Shown here in pieces: positions 10,006-22,965 of a stretch of DNA of 64,000 bases (position 1 is the first letter of the stretch; each line of letters begins with the position of its first letter). The translations under genes and the position numbers were made by a program. This stretch comes from Kalaharituber pfeilii. Taxonomy: Eukaryota > Ascomycota > Pezizomycetes > Pezizales > Pezizaceae. The DNA lies in contig WHUZ01000026.1 of the NCBI GenBank assembly GCA_015179045.1, positions 248,001-312,000 of the forward strand, given 5' to 3'. Below the pieces are notes generated by a model. The model searched no databases, had not been told where the DNA came from, and saw nothing but the letters and a program-made list of their open reading frames with translations.

Positions 10006-10315
10006 TTATTCAAAGCACAGAAATACTAAGTTCCTGTATTTGCTTCATATACCTAAATTGCACGTTAATTCTAGGGGGGGACGGCAGTCTCAAGACTGAG
10101 GAGGCAGCACGCTAGCCTCAAGTCCCTGATTGCGAAGCACCGTAATTTCTGGGTTATATCCGAATTTAATTCACTACTATTTTCAGAATTTTTCCGAGAT
10201 GAACACCAGAACCAGCTGGCGTTCTATGGCATGAGGCTAGAATTTCCAGCACTTTATATGAATTCTTCCAGTTCTACATACAGGAAACCTCGGCTCATCT
10301 AGGCTCGTAACTCAA

Positions 10316-10335
10316 AGTTCTGGGCACGAGAACAG
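10316..10335 (+). repeat. Copy of the dispersed TCTGGGCACGAGAACAG motif
   Basis: AGTTCTGGGCACGAGAACAG matches the 7891-7911 copy over TCTGGGCACGAGAACAG. Confidence 0.6.
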
Positions 10336-10519
10336 CTCGAGACTTGGGCTCATCGATTGCGTTGCTATAGTTAATTAGATGTAAAAATAACATTGCAATA
10401 TACGGGAATATGAATAATCGGCCGAGTAATTTAAGCCTAAATCACCTGAAAACCTGTTCATTGCATACTTCGACCTGGAATTTTACTTGCTGTGAGTTAA
10501 TCGGAGCCAAATAATTATA

Positions 10520-10537
10520 TCGTCGGGATCCCGACGA
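10520..10537. repeat. 18-bp perfect palindrome
   Basis: TCGTCGGGATCCCGACGA is its own reverse complement, with no spacer. It could be a protein-binding site or the remnant of an element end; no partner copy was noticed in the window. Confidence 0.8.
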
Positions 10538-10879
10538 CTATACTCCGTACGACACATGATTGTCGGCTCTGGGCTTTATCATGAGGTCATTGGCTACTTT
10601 TGTTTCGCTGTTGTAAACTATTACAGTACCCTATAATAGCATGGGTCCATAAGCAAAATGGGCAGGGAAGGAAATTCATTTCAGAAGGTCTAGACGCTTA
10701 CTTATCAACATTTTTGCTGCTGACAAACAGGCAACGGCAGCCGGCGGTAGAACGGAGCGTCGCCTAGTAACGGATAATCGTGGCGGGGGTCATGGTAGGT
10801 TACCCTTGCCCGGCATATCCACGACACGTGCTCGCAAGTTATCCATCGCGCCATTTTGCGGCGAGCGGTGGATTTATTA

Positions 10880-11677
10880 AGAGAAGATTACAAATATCGT
10901 AGAAGCTGAAGGACCCGTGGGGGGTGCGGGTGGATGAGCGCTACGAGGCCAGCCAAGAATTGGATCTTGTTGGAATCCCGTCGAAATGCGGCAATGGGGG
11001 CTGCCACAGCTGCCATATGCATAGCCAGAAGCGTCCATGCCCGTACCTGGGATGCTATCATAGCGAATCCAACGTCGGCCCCGCCGCCGCCGGGATGGGG
11101 GAGATTCCGGCGCAGTGATTGGCCGCAGCGGCCGTTGGCTGCGGGCTGCTGGCTGCTGGCGATGCCGCGGCCCACCGAGAGATGATGGCAGAGGGCAGCA
11201 GCGGCGCCGTGGCCATGGGAGTGAATGCCAGCGCTGTTTCCCGCGCGCCCCCTCAGCTGGCTGACTGGCTGGCCGCCCCCCCGCCCGCCCGCTGCTACTT
11301 ACGATCGCTGCGAGTCCCTGAGGCAAATGCCAGGCCCTTGACGGCGCCCAGTGTCGACGCATGTCACATCCCCCCCTCCCCCCTCCCTTGTCAAAGGCCA
11401 CACGCGCATATAACTGGCCAAAGGTTAACCCCTCCCCTCCCCTCCTCCCCCACATTCTTACGCACACGCATCCTCGCCCCTCTCCCGCTTTTCCGGAGCA
11501 ACTTGGATAGTTAACACTCATCTCCCCCCCCCCCCCCCCACCAGATCGTCCTCCCAACGATCATTGATCGATAACATTCTGACCAGCATATTGCTTCCTT
11601 GCATCGACAGCCCCGATTAAGATCCTTTGCAGCACTTTTCTTCTTTTCTTCTTTTGACACTCCCCATAGCATAACCA
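10880..11677 (+). promoter_or_regulatory. GC-rich upstream region and leader of the cytochrome c peroxidase gene
   Basis: A GC-rich block (about 10900-11450, rich in GGCTGCTGG and GCCGCC) lies 0.3-0.8 kb upstream of the start codon. It is followed by a possible TATA-like ATATAA at 11408-11413, a 16-C run at 11524-11539 and a TTCTTTTCTT-type pyrimidine tract at about 11634-11655 just before the ATG. Long open frames across the GC block on both strands are compositional. Pyrimidine tracts before the start are common in well-expressed fungal genes. Confidence 0.45.
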
Positions 11678-13247
11678 ATGGCCGCTTCAGCACGAACAGT
11701 CACTGCACGAGCTGCTCAGCTCCTCCGCACCTGCACACCTAAGGCTTCCTCCTTCACAGCTCCAGTCGCCCGAAGAAACCTTACCGCCTTTGCCCCACGC
11801 CGGCCAGCTCCCAAGGCACAGCAAGCACCAAAAAATTCTCGATTTGCCTCTACTCCATCTGCGGGCGGCTCCAAGACTGGTCTCTACGCCTCCCTCATCG
11901 CTGTGGCCGGTCTTGGTGGCGGAGCTTACTATCTCCACTCCACTGGTCAATTGACCGAGTACTTCCCATTCCTTTCTGGCCTGCACTCCGGCTCCTCCGA
12001 AAAGAAGGCCGTGGTGAAGGGCGCGGACTACAAGCCCACGTTTGAGGACTACCAGGAAGTGTATAATGAAATTGCAGAGCTTCTAGAGTCGAATTCTGAC
12101 TACGACGATGGCTCTTACGGCCCGGTAGGTTCATGCACAATAGATTATCGGCTTCTTGCCCCCCGAACAAATCACTAACACGATTGTCGGAATTTAGGTT
12201 CTTCTCAGGTTGGCCTGGCATGCATCTGGAACCTACGACAAGGAAACCAAGACTGGAGGAAGCAATGGGGCTACCATGAGGTTTGCGCCAGAATCTGACC
12301 ATGGTGCTAATGCTGGTTTGAAGGTAGCAAGAGACTTATTGGAGCCGTTGAAGCGTAAGTGATTCCAGCGATTGTCCGAAGATCCTGAAAATTCCCGCAG
12401 ACATTACCCCATATGCATCACTTGTGTTTGGTACCTTTTATTTCACTACCCAATGTTTCGGCCCGGGTCAGTATTTTTTTTTTTTTAAAGAACTGGAGAT
12501 GTTGCACGAAACTTAATTGTGGTTGATACCCGACAATTCCGCCAGTACGGCCAAAGAGATGCTAAGACTTATTTTCCCCACTTGCAGAGAAGCACCCATG
12601 GATCAGCTACTCCGACCTCTGGATTCTTGGAGGTGTATGCGCTATCCAGGAGATGCAGGGGCCGATCATCCCGTACCGGCCAGGTCGCAGTGACAGGGAC
12701 GTTGCTGCCTGTACACCCGACGGACGTCTTCCCGATGCCTCCAAGAATGCTTCCCACCTCCGAAGCATCTTTGGTCGAATGGGTTTCGACGACAGGGAAA
12801 TTGTTGCTTTGAGTGGTGGGCACGCTTTGGGGCGATGCCACACTGACAGGTCTGGGTTTACTGGACCATGGACCTTCTCTCCTACTGTCTTGACCAACGA
12901 CTTCTTCAAACTCCTTCTCGAAGAGAAATGGCAATGGAAGAAGGTAAATTAATCCATTCGATCTCCCTATTCGTAGAATTCTGGGTTACAATTGCTAATG
13001 CTGTTCACTTGGCGAATAGTGGAACGGTCCAAAGCAATATGAGGATAAGACCACCAAGTCGCTCATGATGTTGCCAACAGACATGGATCTTGTTAAGGAC
13101 AAGGAGTTCAGGAAGCACGTTGAGCGATATGCGAAGGACGAGTCTGTCTTTTTCAACGAGTTCAGGGACGTTATAGTGAAACTGTTTGAGCTTGGTGTGC
13201 CGTTCAAGCAGGAGGAGAGGTGGACTTTTAAGAGGACTACTGACTAA
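11678..13247 (+). CDS. ccp1: Cytochrome c peroxidase, mitochondrial, four exons
   Basis: Exons 11678-12124, 12198-12354, 12588-12943 and 13020-13247 join in frame to 395 residues. Introns are 73, 233 and 76 nt, all GT-AG. The enzyme reduces hydrogen peroxide with electrons from cytochrome c in the intermembrane space. Residues 1-66 are Arg/Ala-rich, a mitochondrial presequence. A hydrophobic stretch at 68-86 ([18 protein letters not shown]) fits the bipartite sorting signal that is cleaved in yeast Ccp1. Catalytic residues are all present: RLAWHAS gives distal Arg153, Trp156 and His157; SGGHALG gives proximal His280; GPW gives Trp296, matching yeast Trp191, the radical site; MMLPTD gives Asp341. 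The large second intron was placed so that LEPLK joins [12 protein letters not shown], as in the family. The start at 11678 has AACCAATGG context. Identity is very secure. Confidence 0.96.
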
Positions 13248-14264
13248 GCTGGAGTCGGATGCTGCATTGTGCTGCAATCTGTGTGGATGAGGTACTTGGG
13301 AAGCGGTCAAATGTGGTATTATTGAATTGTAAATTGCCTGAATATTTTCCATGCTGGTGCGTTTTTGTTTTTTTTCTGGGTTTAGGCTTTTCACTTGTCC
13401 ATGCTGTGCTTTTTCCCCTCACGGGTAACAGGTCGGTTGTTGGAGTTCAGCCTGGGCCCCAGCTCCAATTTGGTGGATTTGAGTGAGGGGGGAATGTTGG
13501 GAAAAATATCATCATGACTGCGCATACCTATTGTTTGCTAAACTATGTGCAGTTACATCCTTGTCTTTTTATTTAAAATATTATTGGTGCTTTGAATGGT
13601 ATATATATTTGTGTGGTCATAGTGTATACCTTCTGTTTCTTTCTCTTGCAAGCGTCGTGGGCACCTGCAGGTTATCAATTGTCACAGAGGTGTATCGTAA
13701 CGTCATGGGCTAGACCTAGATACTTGTAATTTGTTCCGTCTCCCTTTTATTCAACGCCATAAACTCATCCAGATAACCGTACTCGACACGACATCCTAAA
13801 GCACAACGCATAAACACCTAGCTTGAAATCGAACCCCCAATACTCTTGCTACCTAATATAACCCTATTGACCTCCTCCTCCTCACCTGCCCATAGCGTAG
13901 GTTTACCTCCCATCCATGTGTGTGGCGATGACAGTTCCTAATGCTACTCTACCCTTTACACATCGCCATTGGACATGGTAACAAAAAAAATAATTCATCC
14001 TCATCTATATATCTATATCATATCCCACCCAGATCCTACCCAGATCCTACCCCAGCCTCTCCTTTCACTCATCCATCACCCCTCACTACTCTATAAAATA
14101 CAAAAATACAAAAAAAAAAATACACAAAAAAAAAAACAAAAGACACATACATCCTTCTCTTACACGCAACCCCCACGCACCCCGTACACTATGTATCCTC
14201 CCCCCCTCCCCTAACCATCACCATCACCATCACCACCAACTACGTTCCCAACAACCCACATCTA

Positions 14265-14291
14265 TTTTTTTTTTTTTTTTTTTTTTTTTTT
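14265..14291. repeat. Poly(T) tract, 27 nt
   Basis: Uninterrupted T run. Confidence 0.9.
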
Positions 14292-14364
14292 GGTTGTTTT
14301 TGCCCTTCTTTTTGGTTTAACCGTCGCTTCATGAATCCCCGCTGGCCCCCGCTACCTTCATTCT

Positions 14365-14398
14365 TCCTCCTCCTCCTCCTCCTCCTCCTCCTCCTCCA
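14365..14398. repeat. (CTC)n trinucleotide array
   Basis: About eleven CTC/TCC units in a row; no coding frame around it is supported. Confidence 0.9.
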
Positions 14399-15023
14399 AC
14401 CCACAAATACGATATATGTCAATAGATCCCCCATTGCTGCTTCCCTCCCCTTCCCATTCCCCTCTCCCCTCCCACGTCCCCCCACATCTAACAGTACGTT
14501 TTAATGGAAATTGTTCTAAATATTTTGGTTTCATACATAAAACTAAAAATCTTCAGGGTACGACCGGGAGATGGGTAGGGAGGAGGGCTCTACCTTTTTT
14601 CTCTTTCGCCTCCAAAAGTTTCTAGGATGGTTACATTGTGATTCTCGGATAACGTATAATAAATAAGACGAGGGGGATATGGAGAAAAGAAAGGCAAATG
14701 AACTGGTTACCCTCAAGTCTCCCACCACGCCGTAACCTTCCTTTTTTTTTTATGCCACCAACAAAACAAATCAACAACAGTAGATAGGTACATTACCTAC
14801 AATAAGGAGAACAACCAATTGTACCTCGCCCTTGTTTTTGTTTCCTCCGCAGGAGCAACCCCCCCAACTCCATAAGTTAGGTACATAAATGGGTAGCTCC
14901 ATAATCCACTTCGTCCGCGAAAATACTCTTTCTCCTCGAGCTCCCAGAAGCCAGAAACCATTTTTACAGCCCTCCATCCACAAAAGAAAGTCCATTAACC
15001 TCGTCCAAGTTGAGTACAACTCG

Positions 15024-15045
15024 TTTTTTTTTTTTTTTTTTTTTT
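15024..15045. repeat. Poly(T) tract, 22 nt
   Basis: Uninterrupted T run. Confidence 0.9.
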
Positions 15046-15796
15046 GGTTCGTGGAAGGGGAATCCCGGTTACCAGCATGGTTTCTCAAGTCCGATTTCTG
15101 GCTTCTAAATGCTCGTACCGACTTGCTTGAATCAAGTGATGTTTACCCTGGGTTACCATCCAGGCATCAACGCACACACTGGATTGCTTTCTCATCAGCT
15201 TGATTATGCCTGTGCTGTCCTTTAAACACGAGAGAACCTTGTGTCTAATACAGAACTTGACTATTCGACGTAACCCTTAGCTGCTAGTGATGTCTTAACA
15301 CATACTCATTACTATAAATGACCTTAAACCCGTTGACAAAACAAATTACAATTAGTAACTGGTGTGTTTCTGTATAGTCAACGGCCATCATCAGCAAAGG
15401 TACAGAGATAAGCTCAGACCTTGTATCTTTACAGGGCTTTGTTGAATCGGATATATAATCCCTGCAACCGCGCTCCGATATGGCGCTGTTCAGAGCCCCT
15501 CCATGCCCCTTCTTACCAAAAGAGTTTACCAGTAATGTTGGACAAGCTGTTATGCCCCAAGAATACCCAATATAATATGCATTGACGTAGCTGTTTCCAT
15601 AAAAGTAAAAGATCAAAATCAAAAAGAGTTGTCCCCAAGACAGTTAGGTGACCTTCATTATGTGCTTTGTCGTCCTGTGAGTAAGGCCCAAGTTGGCTGT
15701 CAATTTTCTTCCTAAACCGTAGGAGTGTTGATATCAATCCATTGTTAACTTAGCTCGGAAACCAATTGTCATCCAACCATTTGTGCCCTGCCATGG

Positions 15797-15852
15797 CGAA
15801 CAGCTGCATGCGAACAGCTGCATGCGAACAGCTGCATGCGAACAGCTGCAAG
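15797..15852 (+). repeat. 14-bp tandem repeat, four copies
   Basis: CGAACAGCTGCATG is repeated exactly three times, then once with one change (CGAACAGCTGCAAG). Each unit holds the palindrome CAGCTG, an E-box core, and the unit junctions form GCATGC. It sits in a gene-free region. Confidence 0.95.
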
Positions 15853-18800
15853 CGGGGTTACGTGGAATTAAAAAAAAAAAAAAAATCCAACCATTTGCTT
15901 GATTTACTGACCACATACTTCATTTGAAGTGGGGTCTTAAAACGCGGGGCTAGTATGGAGATTCACAACGCATTAATGCCTTCAAGCTAGAATTTTATGT
16001 GCGTATGTAGCTAATGAAGTAAAACTCGAGCAACCACTATGACAATGTCAGCATTCTTAGGTATGTCAACTATAAGTCAATTGAGTCAGCAGCTAACTCA
16101 GTCCTGCGCCGGCTGGGGCAGCGCAATTCGGAGTAACGATAGTGTCGTGTCTGCAACAGTGCAGTGCTCTGATTCTAGATGCACCTCAAGAAGTATTGTT
16201 CCATATCCTCCAGTTGCTCGCGCCCAGTAGATTTAATTTAGTCCACCGCAATTGCATGCACATGATATATACGTTGCGTTAACCAGTATGCTTGCGTATA
16301 CCCTAGGTAAATGGTGCGCTAGCCTTGGACACTTGCATGATCTTGACCTTCAATACATATATCATGGCATTTTGGCCGGCCCTAGTAAGTGCATGCACAG
16401 TGCATCAATCTTGTGCGTATACAGAACAGAATCAACTAGGGAAAAAGTTAGAGTGCACCTACCATCCTGCAGACCCCGGCTGCCATACATGCATTTTGCA
16501 GCAACATATTGAAAATCATGGTGAACCAAGTTCCACATATTTCTTTTTTTTGGCGCTTCGCCATCTTTTCAAAAATTCTGCATAGACAATAGCATGTCAT
16601 ATGACATTTTCAACAGCAGCACATGTACTACACGTACAATACCTTACCCCAACGACGGACTTGCAGCTAATATGCAAAAAGTCGGTAACCAGGCTTAGTT
16701 AAATGTTAAATTAGAGTGAAGATGCACTTTAATTGTCAGCCTGAAGCAGTTCCAAATTGGCGAATGCACCTCAGACGTCGTCCCGAGTTCCGATAAGGAT
16801 ATCGATAACAGTCTGGAGTTTATTATCGGTGCTTGAATCATGGAGTGTCTACCTGAGCTTGCTGTATCCACACTTCATCTTTCCCTCAAATTCATGGTGC
16901 TTTTCCTTTCCACAGCTACTGGATTCTCGTGTAGCTGGCAAGATAGCACGGATATTTAGCAGGGAGGCACGAAATGTCTGACTATACCGCAGTCAGTTCC
17001 ACCGGATGAGTCATAGAAGGACTCATGTTTGGTGAGTTACCATTCGATTCTGGTTCTCATAAGGCGCGCATCTATAACCCGTAACTGTCGCTTTGCACGT
17101 ATTATGCGTGTGTAGTAACATAGAGCGAAGAGTTTGTTCAACTAGGCAATATTGTGCTGCATGTGACCTATTTCCGATGATTTCGTGCTGGTGCTAGTGA
17201 TTTATAAGTACTATGGATAGGTCGAATCTGTACTTGTAGAGCCTGCACGAGTGATGTGGATGAAGCCTATGTGCAGTAGTCTGGTGAATGTAGGATACGT
17301 GTATATATGCATTATCATTCCGGCAACTACGACTTTTAGTTCCAAGCCTTCTGCTTTTTGGAGTGATGAATGCACCTACCCTCTAATGTAGTATGCATGT
17401 TTACGATTGAAGCACCTTTGCTCTGATCCTCGGTGATGCTGACCTGATTGATCGACATGCAATGTGCATGCATGTTAACAAACCCACATCCACATGCCCA
17501 CAACTGCCAATGGACGTACTTGCTAGCCACGAAAACTATCCAGTACAACGTGGCTGTTGGTGATTCCATTCATTGACAATTCATCAAAGCGAGCCTGGAT
17601 GCTCTTTGATCAAGCGATGTTACTACTCCCAGAAAGTACATATCCGGTATCTGCCCCTTCGGCAACTAAGTACGTATGCGGTGGCACCTTCAATAGGGTT
17701 CGTATGCAGGACAAGGGTTGGGTGTGGGATTGTGGAGTTTGATACCTGGACCCATAAGAGCTCAGGAACTAAGTGGAAAAAATATAGAAATCTGTGAGTG
17801 GTAAATATCCTAGGCTTGGCACAGTACAAGTGTATGTAATTGAGCATTGCGCAAGCAGGCCTGAATTTCCTAATTCCCGTGAAGCGTTGACTCTAGCCTG
17901 CAGAGAGAGCTGTGTGTTCCTGTTCAAATCCAGTGAAAGCTGAATTTAGGCAGGATGATTTCAAGAGACCTCGAAGAATAAGTAATGCGACATATAGCTA
18001 ACATCGCCGCTTCGCAGGGGTACACAACTGTTGGGGTCGGCTGCAGATCAAACATCTTTGAGTTTCTGAAACCGCCCTGTCACATTCGATCAATTTTCCC
18101 GATTTGCACCCCACCATTGTTGGCTGATACAAGTGCGCTGTGTCACTTAAGGACGACTGCTATGAGGCTGAACGATGAGCGCCCTTCTGGAGTACCAAGC
18201 CCGGAAAAAGATTTAGAACGCGTAGAAAATAATGTCGATGAGGGAAATGTGATCAGCATCTTTGTCTGATACTCACTCCAAACAAATGGCCAGCGTCAGC
18301 TCAAGTCAGCATTTAAGCGTACATAAATCCTTGTAGGCGAACATTTAATCCCAGCACCGCTAATGTTAACATTGTAAGACTGCACAGACCAACATGCTTG
18401 ATCACGCATATGACGTATCGGAATAATTGATAATACATACATTGGCATTTGCAGTTTATAACCGGAAGCTTGGAACGAAGCAATAATGAAGTCGACGCCG
18501 AGGTGGCTTTTGAATGAATGCTCTTAGTCCTTCGTGTTCGGGGCCTATACGGATTTTCCATCATGTCAACGGTACCGCATTAGCTATGTAAATTTGCGTC
18601 TTGCAAGGGAAATCTTGATTGGTAAATGGAAAATATAAGGCGGTTTATATCATAAAGACCCTCGCAAGTGTATAATAAATATTTCCCAGGGACTACTATA
18701 CTCACTCATTCCTCAAAATTCATGATCGCCAATGACCATGAGTATAGGCGACATAATTGCGTGAAGTTTTCCCCCCTTTTCATTATTTCAGTCGTCATCA

Positions 18801-20680
18801 ACAATAAGATTGACTCGTGCGGTAGCTTGTTAGGATGGGGGAACTGCAATATGCAAGCTTTTTGAGGGCGCTAGTCGATTTATGGTAGTGACTGCCAAAC
18901 TAGGAATTTTATGATGCCGCAAAAGTGCATTTGATATGCCAGCAAGCCCCATATGAGTTGGTCGGCGCAGAGGGCCTCTAAAATAGAGTCCAATTAGGTT
19001 TTGTGCCAGATACTGTATCCTTCATGTCTGCTTGTAATCCTACTGTAACTCTTCCAATTTGTCGGCTCGGCCTCAGGTTTCAGGACTTGGTTATTTCAAT
19101 CGAAAGTTCTAGATCTAGAAATGGTCCGTCACGGTATCAACCTTGCCCGAGTGAACATCTCGCTGTAGCAACGATCTTGAGGGCAGCACACTACCGAAAC
19201 TAGGTTCACGCCCTGGATGATGAGTTTCCTCCATGTGTCAACTCGAGGACACAGTTAGTGTTCCTAGCTGGTCTGGGTATACAGGTTTGAGACCTTCAGT
19301 GAGGTTGATAGGGCTAACGAGTCACCACTTGTTGCCCTGTACTCTTATGCGTGAGATTTTTGAGGTACCAATATAAGAGGGCCGCTTGTACATTGATAAT
19401 TAGTTGTGAAATGTTCTAAGTACTTACCTACAAGTACTCAAGTAAGTTAGATGGTAGGAATTCACGCACGAATGCACTCGTGTCGCATGCAGTATTGAGA
19501 AGTGGAAAGCTCGGCAAGAGACAAAGTAAGGCCACGTGCACATTTTATGTAAGTACAGTCAACTTCACTTCCATTTCCAAACCAGCCTTCAATCAAATCT
19601 TCTTCTCAGAGCTACTCACATATCCATGTGCGCTCGATTCTGATGTTCAACTTAGGGGGTGAAATATGTAATCGCATTAAACTTCTCACCCCCATCGCTA
19701 ATAGGCTAAGCCCAATGGGGTCTGCATTTGGGCACCACTGTTACCCTCAAGCAGAAAGTTTTTTTCTTTTTAAATAACTAAAACGAGACTAGTCTAGTTT
19801 CGAGCAAGAAACATGTCGAAATCTACATGGAGCAGAGTTTTTTTTTTTTTTTTTGAAGAAAAGAGTCCTATTTGGATCATCTTAAAAGCAGGCTCACGCG
19901 GGTATGGTATCAAAATTAATTAATGCATTATCTGCTATTCACTTGGATTCTGGCGCTCGCAAATTGGAATCCCAGTCTTTTTACAATTCATTATCTACCC
20001 GGCTTATAGAACTAAATCCAAACTGGGTAAGCCCTATATCAGCAAAAAAGAGCAACTGAACTATCAAATAAGCCTTCGAACATATGTAACGCAAGGTAAT
20101 ACGGATATGTGAACCCAACGTCCTTATGCAGCGACTACGTAGGTTAGCATTCGACTACCCGAATCCCATTGACGCCGGATAATACGACCACTCAGGCAAC
20201 TTCATCACAAATAATATTTTATTAGCACCCCGTTCCATGTTAGAAGTCATATTGATCACCCTGTTTGCAGTTGAGTCGGCATAGGCAGCTAGTGCATACT
20301 AGTGTCCCTAACATTTTTTGTAATAATAGAGTTTACTCAAGTAAAGGCACACGGCAGCAGATATGATAAAGCTTCCCTTTAAAGATCTAATTGGCAGCTA
20401 ATTTTAGTATCCCAAAGCCATTGTGAACAGAAGCATGGTAACACACCATTCGAGCGTAGCAAAACATTTCCGCAAGCGAATAGAATTTTCATTATTGCTT
20501 TCATGTGTCCAGATAATTGATCTCAAGTGACATTGGCACGTGATATATCGAGTGATTATCACCGGCCATAGATACGTTGTACATGGCTTATGTTACCCCT
20601 AGTTCGTGCCAGCGAGAAAGCTCATGATGATGCGCAACGATGTAGAGTTATGCGCGCGAACGCCGCAGACGTTGAGGATA
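15853..20680. other. Gene desert
   Basis: No frame longer than about 95 codons and no recognised domain. The sequence is rich in TGCA/GCATGC words. A short similarity (AGTGAAGATGCA region near 16720) echoes one near 1565, possibly an old dispersed repeat. Nothing else is supported. Confidence 0.45.
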
Positions 20681-21158
20681 CAGTTACACCTTGCTATACT
20701 GGACGACCAAAATCCCACACTTTCTGTCCGGTTTGACTTAGGGTCCGGTATATCAAATTTTGCAGGGGTGCCTGCCAGGGGGGTAAAGAACTTAATAAGC
20801 CAGCTGAGAGGTACAATATGCCTGGAGACTGGTATTCCAGCAGGTATTCTCTTCTTAATCTCCCAAGATATAACAGACCTCCAAACATTGAATTCAAGAG
20901 ATTGAGAATACTTCAATAATACCATTATAACACATGAAGGTACAAAAGAAAGCTCATGATTGAGGCCTTTGTACAGTTCAGCTAATTAGTTTGTATATAA
21001 TTTGAATTTAAAAGTCTATTGTTTTGTCACCTGGTCCAGTTTAACTGGGTGTCCGGAATAGCTATTCTTTTTGTAGGTAAGTTGCAAATATCGTCAAGGG
21101 TCGTCCAGTATAGCAAGGTTTCCGGTTTAACTAGGTCCGGTATAGCTAGGTAAAACTG
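20681..21158. mobile_element. Pogo-like MITE, 478 bp, TA flanks
   Basis: Ends are inverted over 24 bp with four mismatches: left CAGTTACACCTTGCTATACT, right (reversed) CAGTTTTACCTAGCTATACC. TA lies outside both ends (20679-20680 and 21159-21160). Subterminal words CCTTGCTATACTGGACGACC (from 20689) and its inverted copy near 21105 lie at different distances from the ends. No transposase is encoded. Confidence 0.65.
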
Positions 21159-21160
21159 TA

Positions 21161-22963
21161 TCTAGCAGCACAGGGTTGGGACACCCTAGCCTGCTCTTTT
21201 CCTACTATGATATCAGAGATATGATACAATCTCACACCGCAAAACTAATTTTTCGTGGGAGGGGGACGGGCATTTCAGCTTTTTAGCTCCACCCGTTAAC
21301 CTTTGTTTGCAACTCTAGCGGAACCGCACTTGATGTCAAAACTGCTGATCATGATGTCAATACCACACTTACACAGCTGATTTCATTCGCTCTTAATTTA
21401 ACTGTGGCGACATGTTCATCACACTATCATAGCACCTGAAATAACCTACCCACAAAGCTGCTTCCGGGCACTACGAACTAAGAGGACAGCTTAACCCAAA
21501 CGTGCATATAAGCCAATTAAACTCCACACTCCGTCATACCCCGGCTGTCAGGCAAAACTTGTATTGACCAATGAGAATGCATTCTTCACCTAGTTTGGAC
21601 CCTGCCGATCTGTCATCACAACACCACGTGCTCAGTTTTACTTCCAATGAAACGTAAGAAAATCTTGTTCGATGTCAGTAGGTACTCTCACTGAACACTA
21701 ATTTAATGTAACGGGTTGCACAATTCCCGATAGTGCAATATCCCGTGGTTGCTCACATTGGGAATGATACGAGTTTAAACTGACGAGTTGGATCTGTTCT
21801 CCTGAGCCACCCTAGTTGGTTATCGTGATACAAAAATTACTTTCATGGCCACTCCAGCTTAGTAGTGTGGACCTCTCTCACACATCATATCAGTTCGAAA
21901 AAACTCAGGTTACATGATCTGAAATTACCAATTCAGATCTAGCATTAATACAGAATTTCTCTCTTCATTTAAAAATAGTAAGCCTGGGCAACGAGAATAA
22001 TTTCCTCTTGCATGATTGCTGGGGCCGATCGCAGGACCCCAGATGGAGGTTTTATCAATATTCTGTTAGGCACATCTCAGTGTTCAACAGCAAAATGGAA
22101 TGTAACAATGCGCAAGGTGGGAATGCCCTTGATGCTTCAGAGGCTACACGTTAGATGACCGTGGGATATCAAAGTGCGAGTTACAATCTGCGCCCAGCGC
22201 CCAGTGGCCTCTTATCCAGTCTCCTTGGCCACGTACCAGGCAGTGGGCTATCAAAGGAGGCACCAATTACCTTTTTGATTGGCGCCACATGCTTCAAATT
22301 CATCACCAAACAAATACATCTCCATGGAATTCCAGTGGTGAAAAAGTGTTCCGACATGCTCAGACCCTTGCATCCAGTCAGTGCTCTTGTCAGTATGCAT
22401 TACTCAGCTTTTTTTTTTCTGAACTAGCAACTACTCGTACGCTAGCCAGCTGGAGACCTTTAGAGAGGATGCGATTTAAAGCCGGCCTTATCTCCAAATC
22501 ATCCGACCAAGCTCAAGATGGCAAAGTGGGCAAAATATAGAGCTGGCTCTTTGATTTCAGGATGCGATTTGCTGGGGTCCCTTGATACCGTTGACAAGGG
22601 ATACTGTCTGGCTCTATAAGTGAAAAAGGAATATTTCTTATAATCGTATGCACCGTTTTACATGTCAACTTGCATTTATGCACTCCTTCATATTCACAAT
22701 GCTGTCTGAGCATTTACTAATAATGTATCAGCAGCCCTAAGCATCCTGATAACACAATAACACAGGCGCATTCTCCAGTCCTGTAGCTGAATGGGCTGTA
22801 GAGCTCGTGTGGCATGGAGTCCGTACGTTCGTACAATTTGATTATTCTCCGAGTTTGTATGTATGCACTCGGAGGTAGGGGTAAGTCTTCAGAAGCGCAT
22901 ACAATGTGACAGGGATAGGTAGTTGCTAGGAAAGAGTCCACCTGGTTTTATGTAATACATTCT
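21161..22963. other. Gene-free stretch
   Basis: No supported gene or clear element; frames are short and lack recognisable domains. Confidence 0.4.
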
Positions 22964-22965
22964 TA

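Larger units (their letters stand above)
9288..10879. other. Gene-free stretch
   Basis: No supported gene. A 143-codon open frame at 9299-9730 has no recognisable domain and compositionally looks like chance. Two more copies of the GAGTCTGGGC motif lie at 9984-10005 and 10316-10335, and an 18-bp palindrome at 10520-10537. Confidence 0.5.
13248..15796. other. Gene-free stretch with simple repeats
   Basis: The 3' end of ccp1 lies in the first few hundred bases. Beyond it are A-rich sequence (14098-14140), a 27-nt T run, a CTC trinucleotide array and a 22-nt T run. A 112-codon frame on the minus strand at 15284-15622 has no recognisable domain. No gene is supported. Confidence 0.5.

Noticed and set aside
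10877..11557. 226-codon minus-strand frame upstream of ccp1
   Set aside because: Overlaps other long frames on the opposite strand in a GC-rich block; Gly/Arg/Pro composition follows base composition and no domain is seen.
15284..15622. 112-codon minus-strand frame
   Set aside because: Somewhat protein-like but no family recognised and no splice or promoter context; not enough for a gene call.
20606..20905. 99-codon plus-strand frame
   Set aside because: Runs across the left end of a MITE at 20681, so it is accidental.
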